Shown: one piece after another, positions 35,909 to 45,330 of the stretch | How positions within the stretch are numbered: the first letter of the stretch is position 1 | Layout: each line of letters starts with the position of its first letter | From: an uncultured beta proteobacterium | Lineage (GTDB): Bacteria; Pseudomonadota; Gammaproteobacteria; Burkholderiales; Burkholderiaceae | NCBI GenBank assembly: GCA_903935355.1 | Contig: CAIZRK010000034.1 | Span: 98,151-162,150 of the forward strand | Direction: 5' to 3' | DNA: 64,000 nt | Position numbers and translations under genes: made by a program | Notes under the pieces: generated by a model | The model's input: the letters and a program-made list of their open reading frames with translations, nothing else | The model's database searches: none | Told to the model about the DNA's origin: nothing

Positions 35909-36633
35909 ATCCTACAAATCTTTGGCCTATCCCCCCAACCACACTTATCCCAAGAGAGTTGACTGAGAAGTCCGCTACTCTTAAAAAACGCTTATCTGAT
36001 ATTGCTGCGCGTTATGTTGATGTCCGTTTCGCTACCAGTTTGGCTGCGGAAGATATGGTAATCACCGATGCCATCTCCAAATCCAAAACAAAGATCGCTT
36101 TATTTACACTAGCTACTGGTCGCCTTCACCAAGAAACTGTGGATATGACTAAGGCTACCGAGAATCATTACGGTGTAGTGATTGCGAAAGCTTATCCAGA
36201 AGAAGTTGATGTTCAGGGTTTTGTAGATCAATACGGTATGAATGGCTTTTACGATGGTGTAGAAGCCAAGAAAGCCTGTTGTGGCGCGCGCAAGATTAAA
36301 CCCCTGAATGCCGCCCTGCTTGGTGCCGATGCCTGGCTTACTGGCCAGAGACGCGAACAATCAACCACTCGGGTTGAGCTCAACTTTGAAGAACATGATG
36401 ACGCACGCGGTATTGCTAAATTCAATCCCTTGTTTGATTGGACTGAGGCTGATGTTTGGGCATATATCAAGCAAGAGAATGTACCCATTCATCCACTGCA
36501 TTTAAAGGGTTATCCCAGCATTGGCTGCGAGCCTTGCACGCGTCAAGTCAAAAAAGGTGAGGACATTCGTGCAGGACGCTGGTGGTGGCTACAGAGCGAC
36601 AGCAAAGAATGTGGTCTCCACATCAATAAATAA
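35905..36633 (+). CDS. cysH: Assimilatory adenylyl-sulfate (APS) reductase
   Basis: CysH reduces activated sulfate to sulfite. The 242-residue protein has the cluster-binding CC pair in KKACCGARKIKPL and the second pair in IGCEPCTRQ, which mark the 4Fe-4S APS-using type rather than the PAPS type. The catalytic Cys is in the C-terminal KECGLH. The LATGRLHQET segment fits the PP-loop-like fold. It overlaps the TSUP gene and precedes cysD by 48 bp. Confidence 0.93.
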   Translation: MNPTNLWPIPPTTLIPRELTEKSATLKKRLSDIAARYVDVRFATSLAAEDMVITDAISKSKTKIALFTLATGRLHQETVDMTKATENHYGVVIAKAYPEEVDVQGFVDQYGMNGFYDGVEAKKACCGARKIKPLNAALLGADAWLTGQRREQSTTRVELNFEEHDDARGIAKFNPLFDWTEADVWAYIKQENVPIHPLHLKGYPSIGCEPCTRQVKKGEDIRAGRWWWLQSDSKECGLHINK

Positions 36634-36681
36634 TTGTTTAATTAATTCAGTAGCAAAACTTAGCAAAGAACGAATTACAGA

Positions 36682-37605
36682 ATGCAAGAACAGAAATTAC
36701 TAGATGACCACTTAGACTGGCTTGAGGCTGAGTCGATTTATATTATTCGCGAAGTTGTAGCACAGTGCGCAAATCCTGCAATGCTGTTCTCAGGCGGAAA
36801 AGATTCAATCGTGATGTTTCACTTGGCTCGCAAAGCCTTTCAGTTCGGCGATCGCCCAGTAAAGCTCCCCTTCCCTATTCTGCATATCGATACTGGGCAT
36901 AACTACCCAGAGGTGATCGCGTATCGCGATTCAGTGGTTGAAAAAACTGGCGTGAAATTAATTGTTGGTCATGTTGAGGATTCCATCAAAAAAGGCACTG
37001 TGCGTTTACGCAAGGAAACCGATTCTCGTAATGCTGCTCAAGCAGTCACCTTACTTGAGGCAATTGCTGAGTACCAGTTTGATGCCCTCATGGGTGGCGC
37101 ACGCCGTGATGAAGAAAAAGCACGTGCCAAAGAGCGTATCTTCTCTTTCCGCGATGAATTTGGGCAATGGGATCCGAAGGCTCAACGCCCTGAACTCTGG
37201 AATCTATATAACGCCCGAATCGCCAAAGGCGAAAACATGCGCGTGTTTCCAATCTCCAATTGGACTGAACTCGACATCTGGCAATACATCGCTCGTGAGA
37301 AATTAGAGCTACCAAGCATTTACTATGCTCATCAACGTGAAGTGGTTAAGAAAAACAGTCTTTTGGTGCCTGTGACCAATATCACCCCTAAAGCCCCCAG
37401 TGATATCAGCGAAGTATTGAGTGTGCGCTTCCGTACCGTGGGCGATATTAGCTGCACTTGCCCAGTTCTGAGTAGCGCAGCAACGCCTATCGATATTATT
37501 GCAGAAACAGCCATCACTGAAATTACCGAGCGTGGCGCTACTCGTATGGACGATCAAACCAATGAGGCCTCAATGGAGCGCCGCAAGAAAGAAGGTTACT
37601 TCTAA
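36682..37605 (+). CDS. cysD: Sulfate adenylyltransferase subunit 2
   Basis: CysD forms APS from ATP and sulfate with energy from the CysN GTPase. The PP-loop motif is FSGGKDSIVMFHLARKA near residue 37. Conserved blocks LPFPILHIDTGHNYPE, MGGARRDEEKARAKERIFS and FPISNWTELDIWQYI are present. Length 307 is usual. Its stop overlaps the cysN start by one base. Confidence 0.97.
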   Translation: MQEQKLLDDHLDWLEAESIYIIREVVAQCANPAMLFSGGKDSIVMFHLARKAFQFGDRPVKLPFPILHIDTGHNYPEVIAYRDSVVEKTGVKLIVGHVEDSIKKGTVRLRKETDSRNAAQAVTLLEAIAEYQFDALMGGARRDEEKARAKERIFSFRDEFGQWDPKAQRPELWNLYNARIAKGENMRVFPISNWTELDIWQYIAREKLELPSIYYAHQREVVKKNSLLVPVTNITPKAPSDISEVLSVRFRTVGDISCTCPVLSSAATPIDIIAETAITEITERGATRMDDQTNEASMERRKKEGYF

Positions 37606-38963
37606 TGACTACCAATCAAACGCATTCTGAAAATTCGCACCAAAACGTCGTTCGGTTTATCACTGCTGGCAGCGTGGATGACGGCAAAAGCACCTTAATT
37701 GGTCGCCTCTTGTATGACACCAAGTCGATCCTGGTAGATCAGCTTGAGTCTTTATCCAAGACCAAACATGCTCGCGTTACCTCATCTGATGCAGGCGTTG
37801 ACTTAGCACTCTTAACTGATGGCCTTGAGGCAGAACGTGAACAAGGCATCACGATTGACGTTGCCTATCGCTATTTCTCAACCTCAAAGCGCAAATTTAT
37901 TGTGGCTGATGCGCCAGGTCATGAGCAATACACGCGCAACTTGGTAACAGGTGCGTCACAATCGGATGTCGCAGTCATTCTGGTAGACGCTACTCGAGTG
38001 GATCTCAACACTAGCCCCGCTACCTTATTGGCGCAAACTAAGCGCCATGCTGCAATTGTCCATTTGCTCGGCCTGCGCCATGTGGTCTTTGCTGTAAACA
38101 AAATGGACTTACTCAATTTTGATGAGAAGGTATTCAATACCATCAAGACAGCAATTGAAGACTTAACGATAAAAATTGGCTTGCCTGCGCCAACTTTAAT
38201 CCCCATGTCAGCGCTCTTAGGTGCAAACGTCGTTACCGCCAGTAAAGATTTGCCTTGGTACAAGGGTCCGACATTACTGCAGTGGTTGGAGAGTCTAGAC
38301 ACCAGCCCGCAGTCAGAGAAAACCGCTTTACGCTTTCCGGTGCAATATGTTGCCCGTCAAGATGGCAGCGCTTCCGATGACTTGCGTGCTTACCTTGGTC
38401 AAATCGAGTCCGGTAGTATTCGCAAAGGACAAAGGATAAAGGTCTTGCCAGGCAATCTAGAGGCAACGATTTCTGAGGTTTACCTAAGTAATCGCTCGAA
38501 CCGGGAGCAAACTGATGGCAGTAATACTGTCCATTCTGCCCAAACTGGGCAAGCGGTTGCACTTTGTCTTGCAGAGGATATTGATGTTTCTAGAGGATGT
38601 CTCTTTGTAAGCGCGGATGATGATACCCCACCAACATTAACAAAACAGATTTCTGCTGACTTATGCTGGTTAGATAGCGAGCCACTCTCCTTAAGTCGTA
38701 AATACGCATTACGTCATACCAGTAATACTGTCAGCACAAAGGTAAAAGTCATTCAAAGGGTATTGGATGTCGAGACCCTATCTCATGCAAGTGATACCCA
38801 TGCCCTCACTAGTAATGAAATTGGCCGTGTTGACTTTGTCTTACAACAACCAATTGCAGCTGATCTTTTTGATCAGTCACAACGCACGGGTTCCTTTATC
38901 CTGATTGATGAAGCTACTAATCATACGGTGGCAGCTGGGATGATTAGGGAAGCGCTTATTTAA
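37605..38963 (+). CDS. cysN: Sulfate adenylyltransferase subunit 1 (GTPase)
   Basis: CysN is an EF-Tu-like GTPase coupled to CysD. G1 is AGSVDDGKSTLIGRLLYD, G3 is VADAPGHEQYTRN, and G4 is VFAVNKMDL. Domains II and III follow. Its 452 residues show no fused CysC (APS kinase) domain, consistent with direct use of APS by the CysH here. It ends 7 bp from the convergent exporter gene. Confidence 0.96.
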   Translation: MTTNQTHSENSHQNVVRFITAGSVDDGKSTLIGRLLYDTKSILVDQLESLSKTKHARVTSSDAGVDLALLTDGLEAEREQGITIDVAYRYFSTSKRKFIVADAPGHEQYTRNLVTGASQSDVAVILVDATRVDLNTSPATLLAQTKRHAAIVHLLGLRHVVFAVNKMDLLNFDEKVFNTIKTAIEDLTIKIGLPAPTLIPMSALLGANVVTASKDLPWYKGPTLLQWLESLDTSPQSEKTALRFPVQYVARQDGSASDDLRAYLGQIESGSIRKGQRIKVLPGNLEATISEVYLSNRSNREQTDGSNTVHSAQTGQAVALCLAEDIDVSRGCLFVSADDDTPPTLTKQISADLCWLDSEPLSLSRKYALRHTSNTVSTKVKVIQRVLDVETLSHASDTHALTSNEIGRVDFVLQQPIAADLFDQSQRTGSFILIDEATNHTVAAGMIREALI

Positions 38964-38970
38964 TCTAGTT

Positions 38971-39963
38971 TCAAGAGATGTTGAGAATAAATACTAGGCC
39001 AATAGTTGCAATGAATACTGTTTCTGCTACCAACATTAATACTGGTTGCCAGCCTAATTGAGATAATTCTTGAAAATTGGTTTTCAAGCCTGCTGCTGCA
39101 ATGGCAATCACCAACATCGAGCGAGATAATCCCCCAATGGAATAGGTAACTGAGTCTGGCAGTACATGCAAGGATGCAACCATGGACAGAGCAACAAAGC
39201 CGATCAAAAAACTCGGAATTAAACCTAAACTCTCCCAACCCAATTGCTTACTTGACTTTTCTGCTCCAAAAAAGATAGCAATAAAAAGAACTACCGGAAG
39301 TAGCAAGGCCACTCTAAATAGTTTTACTACTGTCGCTACATCCCCCGCCTCAGGACCAAATAACATACCAGCAGCAACTACTTGTGCAACATCATGAACC
39401 GTAGCCCCCAAAAATATTCCAGCATGTAACGGGCTAACAGCAAGCATCTGCAAGACAAATGGGTAAATCACCATCGCCATAGTAGATAACACTGTGACAC
39501 CAACTACAACTAATAGGGTAAAGCGTTCATTCTCCTTGGTCTTTGGCAAGACCGAGGCGATAGCTAAAGCTGCTGAGGCTCCACAAATACCTACTGATCC
39601 GCCGGCGATCAATCCAAAATCAGGAGATAGCTTAAGTAGCTTCGCAATGAAAAGGCCTAGGCCGATTGTCAGAACGATTGCCACAAGAATCATAAGACCA
39701 GTATTTAATCCGATAGCATGAATATCTGAAAAAGTAACTCGAATACCTAAAAATGCAACCCCAAAACGTAGTACCGTCTTTGCGCAAAAATCAATGCCAG
39801 ACTGAACCACTTCATTGAGATATAAAAAATGAAGAGAGAGTCCAATAAGCAAGGCGTAAAGCAATTGCGGACCACCATAATTTTCTGAAAGAAAACTGGT
39901 CGACATGGCTATTAGCAGGCATACCGATACTCCCGGAAGATTTTTCTTTATAGATGAAAACAT
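38971..39963 (-). CDS. UPF0324/YeiH family putative sulfate/sulfite exporter
   Basis: The 330-residue protein with about ten helices has the UPF0324 signatures GLSLHFLYLNEVVQSGIDF, GGSVGICGASAALAIASVLP and GATVHDVAQVVAAGMLFG. Family members are tied to sulfonate degradation clusters (TauZ/SuyZ) as candidate exporters of sulfate or sulfite. Here it lies 8 bp after the GntR gene in the sulfolactate operon, which fits removal of sulfite or sulfate produced by SuyAB. Confidence 0.85.
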   Translation of the reverse strand: MFSSIKKNLPGVSVCLLIAMSTSFLSENYGGPQLLYALLIGLSLHFLYLNEVVQSGIDFCAKTVLRFGVAFLGIRVTFSDIHAIGLNTGLMILVAIVLTIGLGLFIAKLLKLSPDFGLIAGGSVGICGASAALAIASVLPKTKENERFTLLVVVGVTVLSTMAMVIYPFVLQMLAVSPLHAGIFLGATVHDVAQVVAAGMLFGPEAGDVATVVKLFRVALLLPVVLFIAIFFGAEKSSKQLGWESLGLIPSFLIGFVALSMVASLHVLPDSVTYSIGGLSRSMLVIAIAAAGLKTNFQELSQLGWQPVLMLVAETVFIATIGLVFILNIS

Positions 39964-39971
39964 GAAGTTCT

Positions 39972-40691
39972 TTAGGCAACTAATTCACTAAAGTATTCAT
40001 GTTGATTGGTATTGAGTGTGGATACTCGCCATTCCAGCGGTTCGTCCTGTATCCCCAACGCAACCCTCCTAATGACTAAGACGGGTGATTCAGGCTTGAT
40101 GCTTAACCATTCACCATTTTGTTTTCCTGCCAAACCCGCTCTTAATCGCTCACTACTACGGACCACGGTTTGACCATATTGCATTTGATACATCTGATAT
40201 ATGCTGCCTTTACGATTAATAAAATCGGCACGACTCAAATTTTTAAAGCGCTTCTTATCTAGAGAAATTTGATCAATCATTACACACTGCCCATCCAAAG
40301 AGAGATGATTGGTAATTCGCCACACTGGGGCGCCCTCTTTTATTTGTAGTTTATTGGCCTCTGCTTTACTAGCTAAGGCGCTTGTAAACGAGGCTAATTG
40401 CACTTTTGGATAGACTTTCTTGTCTGCATCTTGCTTGACTACATGAAAGAAATAATATAAAAGACGTTTTAGATCATGCTCAGCTACATAAGTGCCCCTG
40501 CCTTGGCGACGAACAACAATCCCCTCTGCAACTAACTCGTCCACTGCTTTGCGCAGGGTACCTATAGATACGTCTAATTCTTTTGATAAATCCTTTTCAG
40601 CGGGTAATGCCTGCCCCATAGGATAGCGACCCCTGACCAAATCATCAGTAATCTTTTGCTTTACCTCTTGATAGGCGGTCAGGGATTTCAT
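39972..40691 (-). CDS. GntR family regulator, HutC subfamily (UTRA domain)
   Basis: An N-terminal winged helix (PAEKDLSKELDVSIGTLRKAVDELVAEG, RRQGRGTYVAEH) occupies residues 1-75, and a UTRA ligand domain the rest (ITNHLSLDGQCVMIDQISLD). HutC-type regulators are usually repressors released by the pathway substrate. The gene sits between suyB and the exporter in one operon. Its likely operator is the 32-bp palindrome at 43308 ahead of the operon; the ligand could be sulfolactate or sulfopyruvate. Confidence 0.88.
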   Translation of the reverse strand: MKSLTAYQEVKQKITDDLVRGRYPMGQALPAEKDLSKELDVSIGTLRKAVDELVAEGIVVRRQGRGTYVAEHDLKRLLYYFFHVVKQDADKKVYPKVQLASFTSALASKAEANKLQIKEGAPVWRITNHLSLDGQCVMIDQISLDKKRFKNLSRADFINRKGSIYQMYQMQYGQTVVRSSERLRAGLAGKQNGEWLSIKPESPVLVIRRVALGIQDEPLEWRVSTLNTNQHEYFSELVA

Positions 40692-40701
40692 ATCTTAAGA
40701 C

Positions 40702-41877
40702 TTATGCAGATTCATATAAACGGGTTAATACAAATTCACGATGGCCGAGAATCTCAGAAGCGGTTAATTCGCCATCCGCAGTACGGATAAGGCAATTGAG
40801 TAATTTATCGCCAGCCTGATCCATATTCTCTTCACGACGCAAAATACCTGACACATCCACATCAATGTGTTCACCCATCGTACGCACCGTCTTTGGATTC
40901 GCACAAATCTTAATCACCGGAAGAATGGCATTACCAATCACATTACCCTGGCCCGTTGGAAATAAGTGGGCAGCAAAACCAGCAGCCGCACATAGAGTCA
41001 CCATTTCTGCAGCTGCAGATGAGGAATCCATAAAATGCAAACCGGGGATCTTAGGCTCCTCTCCTTTATCGAGAACACCATCAACAATACATTTCTTACC
41101 TATTTTCTGGATATTGCCTAGAGCCTTCTCTTCAATAGTAGTTAAACCACCAGCAATATTGCCCTTGGTAGGCTGTGAATCAGAGAGGTCACTGGTTTTG
41201 TGACGCTCAATCACATCTTGATAGCGATCAAACATTTCACGGAACTTTTTCTTAATCTCAGGAGTACGGCAACGTGCTTCAACCAAGTGCTCACCACCTG
41301 TTAATTCAGTAGTTTCCCCAAAAACCAAGGTTGCTCCAATTCCATATAACTTGTCAAAGGCATCACCTACTGTTGGGTTTGCTCCGCAACCCGAAGTAGT
41401 ATCAGACTCGCCACATTTGGTGGAAACCCAAAGCTCTGATAAAGGCGCTTTCACACGTTGTTGCTTAGACGCATACTTCATCATCTGATAAGCAGATTTA
41501 CTAGCGGCAGCAATAGTAGCAGTATCGCCGTTACCTTCAATCCAAAAACCTTCAACTGGCTTACCGGATGCTTTTATGCCATCAACAACAATTTTGGTCC
41601 ACTGTGGCTCAATACCTATTACTACAACACCAGCTACGTTTGGATTACACCCAGTACCAATCAGTGTGCGGAAATGCAAATCTAAGTCTGCTCCAAATTG
41701 CAAGCGACCATATGAGTGAGGAATGGCCATAGTACCTTTAATATTATTTGCAACTGCTTCGCAAGCAGCATTCGATAGGTCATCTAAAGGCAAAATAAGT
41801 ACGTGATTACGAATACCCATGCGACCGTTTTCACGGCGGTAGCCTATAAAGGACGCGTCTTTCAAATTAGTCATCAT
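40702..41877 (-). CDS. suyB: (2R)-3-sulfolactate sulfo-lyase large subunit (UxaA family)
   Basis: SuyAB cleaves (R)-sulfolactate to pyruvate and sulfite. The 391-residue protein belongs to the UxaA/altronate dehydratase family and looks like SuyB over its length: [58 protein letters not shown]. Cys residues in KCGES and SGCGANP may hold the metal site. It is split from the small SAF-domain subunit, as in SuyAB. The ATG at 41877 is preferred over TTG at 41889. A hexarate dehydratase function cannot be fully excluded. Confidence 0.82.
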   Translation of the reverse strand: MMTNLKDASFIGYRRENGRMGIRNHVLILPLDDLSNAACEAVANNIKGTMAIPHSYGRLQFGADLDLHFRTLIGTGCNPNVAGVVVIGIEPQWTKIVVDGIKASGKPVEGFWIEGNGDTATIAAASKSAYQMMKYASKQQRVKAPLSELWVSTKCGESDTTSGCGANPTVGDAFDKLYGIGATLVFGETTELTGGEHLVEARCRTPEIKKKFREMFDRYQDVIERHKTSDLSDSQPTKGNIAGGLTTIEEKALGNIQKIGKKCIVDGVLDKGEEPKIPGLHFMDSSSAAAEMVTLCAAAGFAAHLFPTGQGNVIGNAILPVIKICANPKTVRTMGEHIDVDVSGILRREENMDQAGDKLLNCLIRTADGELTASEILGHREFVLTRLYESA

Positions 41878-41914
41878 TTTCTTTCTCAATGAATAGTGAG
41901 GTTAAAGGGCGAAA

Positions 41915-42196
41915 TTACCAGCGCTTTGTTTTTACGTTTTGAACATGAAGGTGCTCGCCTTTTTTAATTTGGGCAACTACCTTGCCAATGTCAACGCCAT
42001 ATTTCAAGACCGTGTCGCCTACTTTAAAATCGTTTAGCGAAATCTTGTGTCCAATAGGAATATCACTCTCAGACTTCATATTTAATGTGATATCTCCGTC
42101 CATTACCCAACCTATCAAATCATCCCCCGCTTTTACGCCTTCAACGACCACAATACCTACGCCATCTCCTGGCTCGTGCACGACAAAATGGATCAT
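41915..42196 (-). CDS. suyA: (2R)-3-sulfolactate sulfo-lyase small subunit (SAF domain)
   Basis: The 93-residue protein is a single SAF domain (DGVGIVVVEGVKAGDDLIGW, IPIGHKISLNDFKVGD, VQNVKTKRW). It pairs with the large subunit encoded 37 bp downstream. A very good GAGAAGG ribosome binding site precedes the ATG. SuyA of known sulfolactate degraders has the same length and layout. Confidence 0.83.
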   Translation of the reverse strand: MIHFVVHEPGDGVGIVVVEGVKAGDDLIGWVMDGDITLNMKSESDIPIGHKISLNDFKVGDTVLKYGVDIGKVVAQIKKGEHLHVQNVKTKRW

Positions 42197-42228
42197 TACC
42201 TTCTCCTCATTAATCTCGCTATTAAAAA

Positions 42229-43239
42229 CTACTTATTCCATGACTGGGCAATACCAGCCTGAATTTCTTCTACAACTACATTCGAAACATTTACACCTTC
42301 TATAAAACCAACTGCACGTTGCTTAAAACGACGCTCACCGGGAAGACGAACACCTAAATCAGCTGATAAGACATCTAAAAAATCTCGCATTCTGCTGGCA
42401 AATACATGAGTGCCAGCCACGCCAGGGTTAATGGTCAGCAACAACTGTCCAATACGTGGTCGATTACCTTTAGCATCAAAAAAAGAATCTGCCTCATAAG
42501 AGAACCGACTACCGGATAGTCCTACTACTAATAATTCAACAATCAATGCCAATAGGGCGCCTTTGTCTCCCCCTAGTGGGACCATTAAGCCTTTTAAACC
42601 TTCATTAGGATCGGTAGTAGGCTTGCCATCAGCGGTCAAGGCCCATCCCTCAGGAATAGACTCCCCTTTTTTTGCAGCCACCAGCAATTTGCCTCGCGCC
42701 ACTGCAGACAAAGACATATCAATCACTAGGGGATCTGCTTCCCCTACAGGGAAGGCTCCTGCTAGGGGATTTGTCCCAAATATTGCCTTGCTACCGCCTA
42801 CCATTGGCATAGCAGCCGGTGTGTTGCCAAATAAAAGTGAAATGTATCCAGCGCGGGCAGCAGCTTCAACAAAATGACCCGCTACACCAAAATGATGGCT
42901 ATTGTTAACCGCAACTAAACCTACGCCCGTTTTTGAGGCCAGATTTACAGACAAATCAGTGGCAAATTTTAGCGCTGGAAATGCCAAGCCTTCTGAAGCA
43001 TCGACTAGTGCAGCCGATAACTTATATGAGCGTACTTTCATTTTGGGTGAAAGCTCAATACGCCCATTTTTTGCATGGCTCGCATACTGAGGTACTCTGG
43101 CCAAGCCATGCGAAGCTAGTCCATCTAATTCAGCTAAAGCAAGAAACTGCGCAGTCTCAAATGCAGTCTTAGCATTAATTCCACAGGCTAAGAGACCTCC
43201 CTTTGCCAACTCAACCATCTCTTGGTAGGATAAATTCAT
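42229..43239 (-). CDS. comC: Malate/L-sulfolactate dehydrogenase family oxidoreductase, probable (R)-sulfolactate dehydrogenase
   Basis: The 336-residue protein is in the YlbC/MDH2 NAD(P)-dependent family, which includes ComC, the (R)-sulfolactate dehydrogenase. Visible landmarks are LDGLASHGLARVPQYASHAKNG with the catalytic His, VGLVAVNNSHHFGVAGHFVEAA, FGTNPLAGAFP and KGALLALIVELLVVGLSG. It would interconvert sulfolactate and sulfopyruvate and so feed or racemise the SuyAB substrate. It is the first gene of the minus-strand operon comC-suyA-suyB-gntR-exporter. Confidence 0.78.
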   Translation of the reverse strand: MNLSYQEMVELAKGGLLACGINAKTAFETAQFLALAELDGLASHGLARVPQYASHAKNGRIELSPKMKVRSYKLSAALVDASEGLAFPALKFATDLSVNLASKTGVGLVAVNNSHHFGVAGHFVEAAARAGYISLLFGNTPAAMPMVGGSKAIFGTNPLAGAFPVGEADPLVIDMSLSAVARGKLLVAAKKGESIPEGWALTADGKPTTDPNEGLKGLMVPLGGDKGALLALIVELLVVGLSGSRFSYEADSFFDAKGNRPRIGQLLLTINPGVAGTHVFASRMRDFLDVLSADLGVRLPGERRFKQRAVGFIEGVNVSNVVVEEIQAGIAQSWNK

Positions 43240-43307
43240 CCAAAATCTCCAAAATACAGGGTTTTTAGGGCTTGACTTAGGATGAGCATTGGGGGCAGAA
43301 TGAATCT

Positions 43308-43339
43308 CATATCTAAATCATATAGATGATTTAGATATG
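43308..43339. promoter_or_regulatory. 32-bp palindrome, candidate GntR operator
   Basis: Perfect 14-bp arms (left arm CATATCTAAATCAT at 43308-43321, right arm its exact reverse complement at 43326-43339) flank ATAG. It lies 69 bp before comC and 173 bp before the divergent Bug gene, so it can control both. The gap 43240-43511 holds no gene otherwise. The outer part repeats the ATATCTAAA half-site of the dyad at 34833. Confidence 0.7.
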
Positions 43340-43511
43340 TTGCAATATATAAATTCTGCATACGTTATTTTTGAAGAATTACTATTCCCAATAAAGAGTG
43401 TGAGGATGCTTGCAAAGAATAAGCTTATAACTACTAAATATCAGTGGCTTATATTTTTTAGACTAAAAACAGATAAGATATAAAAACAGATTTAACACGG
43501 AGACAATACCC

Positions 43512-44498
43512 ATGTTCAACTTCAAACTTAGTACATTTAGCAAATCCTTCACCTTACTGGTAAGCATTTTTATGCTGGCCTCAGTACCACTCGCAAATGC
43601 ACAATCATGGCCAACGAAGTCTATCAAGCTCATTATTCCATTTGCAGCTGGTGGCACTACTGATATCTTAGGTCGCCTCTTGGCCCAACAACTCTCAAAA
43701 GATTTAGGGCAAAACGTTATCGTTGAAAATAAAGGGGGTGCTGGTGGCAATATCGCCGCTGAATTTGTTGCTCAGTCACCTGCTGATGGCTATACCATTA
43801 TGTTGGCTTCTGGCAGTATGCTGACAGTAAATCCCAATTTATATAAAAAATTGCCAGTTAATTACGCCAAAGACTTTGTATATATTACTAATGTCGCTAG
43901 CGGTCCAATGCTGCTATCAGTAAGCACTAAAGTCCCCGTTAAGAACTTTGCAGAGTTTATTGCTTATGCAAAAACTAAAGATTTAAACTTCGGGTCTGCA
44001 GGCATTGGCAGTCAGGTCCATATGGCTGGTGAAAACCTCACGTACGCCGCAAATATTCCTGCTACACACATACCATATAAAGGTGAATCCGCAGCACTCA
44101 ATGATTTGGTATCCGGCCAAATTGACTTTATGGTTGGCAACCTGACTGCGGCAGCTGGTTTTGCAAAATCAGGTCAAATTAAGCCACTTGCTGTCACTAG
44201 CGCCAAGCGCGTTAAGCAACTTCCAGATGTGCCTACCGTTTCAGAAGCAGGTATCCCCGGCTTTGAGTCGACCGGGTGGTTTGGATTGGTTGCCCCAGCC
44301 AATACACCTAAGGCTATTACAGAGAAGATTTATGTGGCCACTGTTAAGGCCGTTAACTCAGAGGCAATGAGAGCTAGCTTAGATTTAAATGGGCTTACTG
44401 CTGTTGTCAACGATCAAAAAGACTTTGAGTCACAAGTTAAATCTGAATCTATCGCCTGGGAAAAAGTCATTAAAGGTCGCAATATCAGCACTCAGTAA
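43512..44498 (+). CDS. Bug/TctC family periplasmic substrate-binding protein
   Basis: The 328-residue protein has a clear signal peptide (cleavage after LANAQS region, residue 30). It also has the Bug pattern WPTKSIKLIIPFAAGGTTDI, VENKGGAGGNIAAE, PADGYTIMLAS, THIPYKGESAALNDLVSGQ and LPDVPTVSEAGIPGFE. Such proteins bind carboxylates, but no TctAB membrane genes lie nearby, as for most orphan Bug genes of Burkholderiales. It is divergent from the sulfolactate operon across the palindrome, so it may sense or bind sulfolactate. Confidence 0.92.
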   Translation: MFNFKLSTFSKSFTLLVSIFMLASVPLANAQSWPTKSIKLIIPFAAGGTTDILGRLLAQQLSKDLGQNVIVENKGGAGGNIAAEFVAQSPADGYTIMLASGSMLTVNPNLYKKLPVNYAKDFVYITNVASGPMLLSVSTKVPVKNFAEFIAYAKTKDLNFGSAGIGSQVHMAGENLTYAANIPATHIPYKGESAALNDLVSGQIDFMVGNLTAAAGFAKSGQIKPLAVTSAKRVKQLPDVPTVSEAGIPGFESTGWFGLVAPANTPKAITEKIYVATVKAVNSEAMRASLDLNGLTAVVNDQKDFESQVKSESIAWEKVIKGRNISTQ

Positions 44499-44512
44499 GG
44501 CATGTTTTTTAT

Positions 44513-44542
44513 AAAAATGCGAGATTAGCTCCTCGCATTTTT
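44513..44542. terminator. Bidirectional terminator between convergent genes
   Basis: AAAAATGCGAG (44513-44523) pairs perfectly with CTCGCATTTTT (44532-44542) across an 8-nt loop. The A and T runs on both sides give a U-tail in either direction. It separates the Bug gene from the convergent TSUP gene. Confidence 0.88.
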
Positions 44543-44575
44543 ATTTTCCAAAACTAACTTGCTCTGAAATTGCTT

Positions 44576-45295
44576 TTAATTAAGTTGCTTAAGTAAAAGC
44601 ATAGAACCAGAAAAGAGCAAGATTGATCCATAAGCTACCCGCATGGCTGTTTTACTCATTTTGCTATGCATGTGTGTCCCTAGCCAAATGGATAAGAATG
44701 TTGCGGGCATCAGGCAAAGTGCTAAACCAACTACTGACCAACTTAAGATTAAGCCCGTTACCAACATCAAAGTAAGCCTCAAAAAAGTGAGTATAAAGAT
44801 GGCAAAAGCCATTGATGCGCGTAAAACTTTTGGGTCATTTATTCGCAGCCCAAGATAGGAAACATATATGGGGCCGCCTGTTGCAAAGAGCGCTGTAAAT
44901 ACCCCGCCAAAGAATCCAAAGGGAGCGGCCCACCATTTATTAATAGGCTTATGGGTTTCTAGATTTCTTTGCCATAAAATACGCATCCCGTTAGCAACAG
45001 CAAAACAGCCTAGAATGAGTAGTAATGGTTCGCTCGGAGCCTCAATTAATAAGACTATTCCTAGTAACATACCAACCAAACTAAATGGCAAGAGCCACTT
45101 TAACTCCTTAAAGTTGACATCTCCTGAAGATTTTCTTCCCACATATAAAGATGCACAAATATCGATAATCACCATCATGGGCACTACCGTCTTTAGTGGA
45201 TACATTAGGACTAATAATGGTACGGAAACAATTGAAGATCCAAATCCAGTGATGCCAAAAATAAAATAAGCGCTAAAGATAATCAGGGTAGCCAA
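44576..45295 (-). CDS. TSUP (TauE/SafE) family permease, start uncertain
   Basis: About 240 residues form eight helices with the repeats IFGITGFGSSIVSVPLL and FFGGVFTALFATGGPIYVSYLG typical of TSUP permeases. No ATG or GTG is available upstream in frame. The TTG at 45295 is the first usual start, but the frame stays open and codes IEPVQFA just before it, which looks like the normal N-terminus; an ATT at 45316 could be the true start. It follows the flavoprotein gene by 35 bp and probably moves an anionic substrate or product of that operon, or sulfite. Confidence 0.78.
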   Translation of the reverse strand: MATLIIFSAYFIFGITGFGSSIVSVPLLVLMYPLKTVVPMMVIIDICASLYVGRKSSGDVNFKELKWLLPFSLVGMLLGIVLLIEAPSEPLLLILGCFAVANGMRILWQRNLETHKPINKWWAAPFGFFGGVFTALFATGGPIYVSYLGLRINDPKVLRASMAFAIFILTFLRLTLMLVTGLILSWSVVGLALCLMPATFLSIWLGTHMHSKMSKTAMRVAYGSILLFSGSMLLLKQLN

Positions 45296-45330
45296 CGCAA
45301 ATTGGACTGGCTCAATAAATTCAAAAATAG

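Noticed and set aside
40702..42196. Altronate or galactarate dehydratase instead of SuyAB
   Set aside because: The split small SAF subunit plus large subunit, the neighbouring sulfolactate dehydrogenase-type gene and the sulfur-anion exporter favour sulfolactate; no uronate genes are near. Some doubt remains.
43240..43511. Transposon end or attachment site explanation of the long palindrome
   Set aside because: No transposase, integrase or target duplication is nearby, and the position between divergent genes next to a GntR operon fits an operator better.
44868..45269. 133-codon frame opposite the TSUP permease
   Set aside because: Antisense to a recognisable membrane protein and without its own start signals.
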